Source of the DNA: Hibiscus mutabilis
Taxonomy: Eukaryota; Streptophyta; Magnoliopsida; Malvales; Malvaceae
Assembly (NCBI GenBank): GCA_019671005.1
Contig: CM033728.1
Span: forward strand, 28,967,099-29,031,098
Reading direction: 5' to 3'
Length of the DNA stretch: 64,000 nt
A program made the translations under genes and the position numbers. Each line of letters opens with the position of its first letter. The first letter of the stretch is position 1. Shown piece after piece: positions 60,018-64,000 of the stretch. The notes beneath the pieces are model-generated. The model was not told where the DNA came from. It did no database searches and was given only the letters and a program-made list of their open reading frames with translations.

Positions 60018-60202
60018 CTAGAGCCAATTTCGGGCACCTCTAGTGTTTTATTTTTAGTTTTCTTAAGTTAATTTAATCGACTAGAGCCGGTTTCGGGCAC
60101 CTCTAGTTAAAAAAAATTTTAACGCCTCCTAGAGCCAGTTTCGGGCACCTCTAGTGATCAATTTTTTTAGCACATGCTAGAGCCAATTTCGGGCACCTCT
60201 AG
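60018..60202. repeat. Four copies of a 26-bp repeat with inverted ends
   Basis: Copies at 60018-60043, 60081-60106, 60129-60154 and 60177-60202. Each reads CTAGAGCC, a variable core around TTTCGGGC, and ACCTCTAG, so every unit has CTAGAG/CTCTAG inverted ends. Start-to-start spacing is 63, 48 and 48 bp. They lie in the non-coding spacer of element F. Confidence 0.9.
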
Positions 60203-60510
60203 CATTCATCCAATTTTTATTCTAATCCCCCAATTTGTTAATTATCGACCTAAGTTTACTAGAACTCCTTAAATAAATCAAACCACAACAGTGTTTTATC
60301 AAATTTAGCATCATAGTAAAATTCTAAGTTTTTCCATGGTTATCCTAAAATAAAAATTCTATCAATTAAGTGCATTGGCAAAGTCATCATCGAATATTTA
60401 TCAAATCTAAGCAATTCTTGTTCCAATTAAAGGCATGGCAAGCAATTTATGTATCCTAAATGTAATACTTAAGATGAATGTAACTAAACATGGTAACTAC
60501 TAATAACAAT

Positions 60511-60547
60511 CCCCCCCCAAACTCGAGTTAGGCATTGTCCTCAATGC
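60511..60547 (-). other. Second polypurine-like motif of element F
   Basis: On the minus strand, TTGAGGACAATGCCTAACTC then GAGTTTGGGGGGGG. It is a near copy of the tract at 59733-59770, lying 750 bp upstream of it and just after the ORF. Confidence 0.75.
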
Positions 60548-60598
60548 ATGCATAAAAATACCGGAAATAAAAATAAAAATAAAAATGCATACGAGGAC

Positions 60599-61752
60599 TT
60601 ACTCCGAGAGTTCGTCATCGTAGATGATTAGTTTCCTTCTAGTTGGCGTCTTGATTTTCTTGCTTGAACGCGATGGTTGTTTTCTTGTTGCCGGTGGTGG
60701 AATCGATCCTCGTACGGGGTTGTCCTCATCATCCTCTTTATCAATGTCAATGGCTTTTCGCTTGGAGGATTCAATTGGTGCGGTCTTTATTGGTTCAATG
60801 GATGACTCGTCCGAATCTGAAAAATTAGAAAATGATTCCGTAGGAGTTGATTCGGGCATAGGTGCTTTACCTTTGGCTTTTGCAGTGGTTGCCGGGGCAT
60901 CGTCAGGGTTGGTTGCCGTGGCGTCAGCTTCCTTGGTTGTCGTGGCGACTGCTTCATTGGTTGTCGGGGCAAGAATCTCGGCGGGAAAGATTGGGAACGG
61001 CACACGATTGTCTGGGTACTTTTCTAGGATGACTTGGGTGATGGCATTGTTGTGCTCCTTCATGTACCGCATGAACATTAGTTGCCGATCTTCAATTTGC
61101 CTTAGGCGGCTTGCCAATGGGTGCAAAAGTGCTTCAAAGTATCCCGGGATTAATGGCCGAGTTGCCCTGGCGTTAGGTGCTTGGGCATTAGGGATTGCCG
61201 CGGCGGTAGGAGTTGCCGTGGCAATTGGAGGCCTTGAAGAATCTCCCGGTGCCTCTCCCATTAGTTTTCGGATTAGTGCTTGATTCCAACCAGACTTGGT
61301 AGGGCCTTTTCATCGGTGGACTCACTCGGGACATGCGTCTCCTTGCAAAGATTAGAAATTAAGCAAGGGAAGAAAAGATAACCCTTATCTTTTGAGCTGC
61401 ATACAAAAATCTCATCACAAATAATTTTTCCAATGTTAATGATGCGATTATGCAAAATAGAATGTATGAGCAAAAGACGTGGTATATCAACGGTAGTATT
61501 GTGTGTGGAGGGCATTAAAGAAGTTTTAACAAACTTATTCCATAGTTTTGCCTCGGGTTTAAGCCGAAGGCGATTTACCGTGCCCTTGTATTTATCGTCG
61601 TTCCAATGTGTTCCCGGTTGAGTGAGTTCTTGAAGCACCTTGTCGAGTTGCTTGGGATTGATTTGGTCAACGAAGGCTTGATGCTCGTCCTTCTCAATGT
61701 AAAGTCCGTAAAAGGTGTTGATGCTTTCGGGACTTATAAGTATGGCCATGGA
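60599..61752 (-). pseudogene. 'Putative plant transposon protein' ORF of element F, one frameshift
   Basis: Two frames join across a shift near 61295. The N-terminal part (from ATG at 61752-61750, about 150 codons) matches the Putative plant transposon protein domain: W-N-D-D-K-Y-K-G, L-K-P-E-A-K-L-W-N-K-F-V-K, L-M-P-S-T-H-N-T-T-V, L-L-L-I-H-S-I-L, G-Y-L-F-F-P-C-L-I-S-N-L-C. The C-terminal part (to 60599) has R-Q-I-E-D-R-Q-L-M-F-M-R-Y, an A/T/P-rich low-complexity stretch, acidic-serine runs and a basic end (K-K-I-K-T-P-T-R-R-K). It stands where Athila-type elements carry a third, env-like ORF; no signal peptide or membrane segment is seen. Function unknown. The start may lie further upstream, beyond the junction. 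Confidence 0.72.
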
Positions 61753-61759
61753 AAAGGTA

Positions 61760-64000
61760 CCGAATTTGGATCGAATGAAATTGTTAAGCGTGCTCAGGCC
61801 ATGGAAATATAAAGATGGGTGACCTTTGGGAAGGTCCCATAAAAGTATTTCTGATTGATATTTTAGACTCAGTAAAAGTAGAAAATATTCGTATGGATTT
61901 AAAATAAAGGATTAATACGAGAAACCTTAGGTTATGAAGATTTTCAATAATTATCATAATAATAGACTGAGTTAAGAAAATTTAGTCTAAGTCTTTATGA
62001 AAGGAAATTTTTAAGGTTTAAAAGTATCATGTGATAGATAGTGAGTTGTATTGGGTACTTCAAAGTTGGTAAAAATCTAAGGAAAATTGAAATGGGAATT
62101 GAAGTTCAGTGACCAAAATGAAAATTTTGAAAGTTTTGTGGCCAAAGTATAAACTTTGGGAAAGTTTAAGGACCAAAGTGTAATTTCCAAAAGTTATGTA
62201 AGTTAACCCCGTAATTGAATAATTCACCCCAAGAGTGACACATTCATGTTACCCAAATTTTTCGTACGAAGCTTATATTAATGGTTATAAAGCTTTAAAG
62301 TTCGTAGGAAGAAAATTTGGAAATTGTATTGAGTGAAATTCGAATATTTGGATCGAATAAATGCCATAAATAAAAATCTAAGATGTTTTGGGACATGGTC
62401 AGTTGGATTGGAACCAATTTGGTTCAATTTTAATGGAATGGCAATTTTCAAGACTTGTTGTAAATAAAGACTAGTTGAAGGGCAAATTGGACATTTGCCA
62501 TGGATGGAATTTTTGAAATTTTTTGAAACTTTAAGGGCAATTTTTAAAGGCCAATTACACATGGATTTGATCTTTTCCATTGAGTTTTTACGAGATTAAA
62601 TCTTGGCCATTCGATGAAAAGGGCATTTTAGTAATTTCACTATTTAAATGAATTTAAAATTCATTTATACAAGACAACTGACCAAATTGGATGAAAATAA
62701 AAAGATGAAGACCATTCTTCATCTTCAAATTTCGAAATATGAGGGGGAGAAAGAAAGAAAAATGGAGAAAAATTTTCCAAGTTCGATTTAAGCCTCGGAA
62801 CTCGATTTTCAGGTAATCTTTCAAACTACAAAGTTGTTCTAGTCATCAAGCTCTATCTTTTGGTGTAAATAATTTGTGGAAAACATGCTTGATTGATGAG
62901 AATTTTTATGAGAATAAATTAGCGTTTATGGACTCAATTGGGGGTTTTGAGATTTTATGATTCCATGTTGAAATTCAAGTTGAAATCATGCTTTTGTGAT
63001 GTTAAAATCATGTTATTGAGTTGAGATTTAAACTCTACATGTTTTGATTATTATGAAGATGATTAGGGTTTATGGATTCAAGTTTGATTTAGGGTTTGTG
63101 ATGTTGGATAAATGATCTAGTAAGCTTGATTTGTTGCTTGGAAGCAAAACCCTAATTTAAATGTTTAGGGACCAATTCAGCAAGTTTAAAAGTTGAAGGA
63201 ATAAATCTGATTTTTATGGAATTGGTGTGTATTTATATTATTAGGGATGTTGAATATATGAAATTGAAGTTAGAATGCAAAACCGATGTTAAATCGAGTT
63301 AATGACCATTTTGACAAATTGTCAAATTTAAGTGACCAATTCGGAAATGAGGTTTTAGAGGATGATTAAATCTGATTTTTAGTTATAATGATGGAATTAA
63401 GATAGTAATGTTGATTTGAGGACTAAATTGCAAAGTTAAGAAGCTAGAATCCTTATCTTTGCATTTTAATGACTATTTCGGTTAAGAAGGAAATTAAGGG
63501 AAACTATTGTGAATAATTATTTGATGAAGAAGGTGATAATTTGATGATTTAAACTAAATAATGAGACTAAATTGACAAATAGCAAATTAAAGAGAAATTA
63601 GTATAAAGTTTGAAGTTATTTGTGGAAGTTGTGTAGGAAAACTCGATTTGGCGGTAAGTTTGAAAATTCACCATAAATTCTAAAACAATGGTTAGATGGT
63701 GAATTTTATACCGATGTAAAGATTTGTTCTTCTAGTTTTTCCTCCAGCAAACGGAAATTGATTTCGAGTTCCGAGTAAAAAGATATGAATTTTTAAGTGG
63801 TGGAAGGTCAGAAAACAGTATGGCAGTCTATTATGAAATTAGCACTGGGAATTGACTTTGAAAATTCGCCATAAATCGTACAAGTTGAATTTGGGCTATT
63901 AATTTATATGGGTGAAAATCTTATTGAATCTAGTTTCTTTCAGAAAAAATGGAATCGAAGTCCGAGTTTTAGATTATTTAATAGAAAAAAATCTTTGAAG
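61760..64000 (+). repeat. Family-2 LTR fragment, running off the window
   Basis: From about 61980 to 64000 this is collinear with 17240-19390 of element B's 3' LTR. The first 220 bp contain a 5S-derived segment and a tail shared with 36670-36810, placed nearer the LTR start than in the solo LTR. The true LTR start is absent, replaced by the junction with element F. Confidence 0.8.
61778..61840 (+). pseudogene. 5S rRNA-derived fragment, second copy
   Basis: TTGTTAAGCGTGCTCAGGCC, a longer loop than the copy at 36611, GATGGGTGACC, then TTTGGGAAGGTCC. The order and spacing of the three blocks are those of the internal promoter half of plant 5S rRNA. About 130 bp after it (ATTCGTATGGAT ... ATAAAGGATTA) are shared with the first copy. 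Confidence 0.78.

Larger units (their letters stand above)
58203..61752 (-). mobile_element. Element F: 3' part of an Athila-like retrotransposon
   Basis: On the minus strand: a putative transposon-protein ORF, about 850 bp of non-coding spacer with repeats, a polypurine tract and a 1530-bp LTR. This order (third ORF, spacer, 3' LTR) is that of Athila-type gypsy elements. Pol and the 5' LTR are missing: the right end adjoins family-2 LTR sequence at about 61755. Left flank is TCGAT. Confidence 0.7.

Noticed and set aside
60018..60202. CRISPR-like array (26-bp repeats, regular spacing)
   Set aside because: Only four units with inverted ends in a plant retrotransposon spacer, no cas genes, eukaryotic context.
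60624..61283. 219-codon plus-strand ORF opposite the element F ORF
   Set aside because: Overlaps the minus-strand frame that has domain similarity; its own S/V/A-rich composition is a shadow of that frame.

Overview
The window is repeat-dense plant nuclear DNA with no recognisable host gene. Nearly all of it is retrotransposon sequence in nested or truncated copies, with coding parts broken by stops and frameshifts. Chromodomain-type Ty3/gypsy elements with 3.5-5.8 kb LTRs (Tekay/Del-like), a Tat-like gag, an Athila-like element and a plant L1-type LINE with a C-terminal RNase H point to a flowering plant, probably a eudicot. The LTR style and Tat gag remind me of Malvaceae genomes, but I hold that only weakly.

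Layout, left to right. 1-13625: element A (353-11897, + strand, TSD TGCTC) is complete in outline but decayed. It sits inside an older minus-strand relative, A2 (fragments 69-347 and 11903-13625). 13626-21074: element B (+), with a 399-bp stub of its 5' LTR, a pol lacking the integrase core, and a 3955-bp 3' LTR. 21075-25546: LTR end, primer-binding site and decayed gag of a Tat-like element. 25547-26513: truncated family-1 LTR. 26515-31560: LINE. 31561-32902: no recognisable gene, then a repeat 'E' with a TATA box and an Athila-like integrase scrap.

32903-46480: element C (-). Its 3' LTR is split by a 5.8-kb plus-strand solo LTR (35826-41662, TSD CGAAG) that contains a perfectly bounded 700-bp inverted duplication. 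46481-55959: element D (+), the best preserved pol, split by a minus-strand solo LTR (47055-50522, TSD ATCCA). 55960-58202: second copy of E, then a fold-back MITE. 58203-61752: element F (-), Athila-like, with a 1.53-kb LTR and a 'putative plant transposon protein' ORF. 61760-64000: part of another family-2 LTR.

The pol pieces once acted together: retropepsin matures Gag-Pol, reverse transcriptase and RNase H copy the RNA from a tRNA primer, integrase inserts the cDNA, and the chromodomain directs it to chromatin. No copy here looks able to do this now. Family 1 means A, A2, the 25547 fragment, the 47055 solo LTR and D. Family 2 means B, C, the 35826 solo LTR and the 61760 fragment. The least ordinary signals are 5S rRNA-derived segments in two family-2 LTRs, the LTR-internal inverted duplication, and several arrays of short dyad motifs in LTRs. 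All boundaries and similarities were read by eye; no alignment or database search was run.
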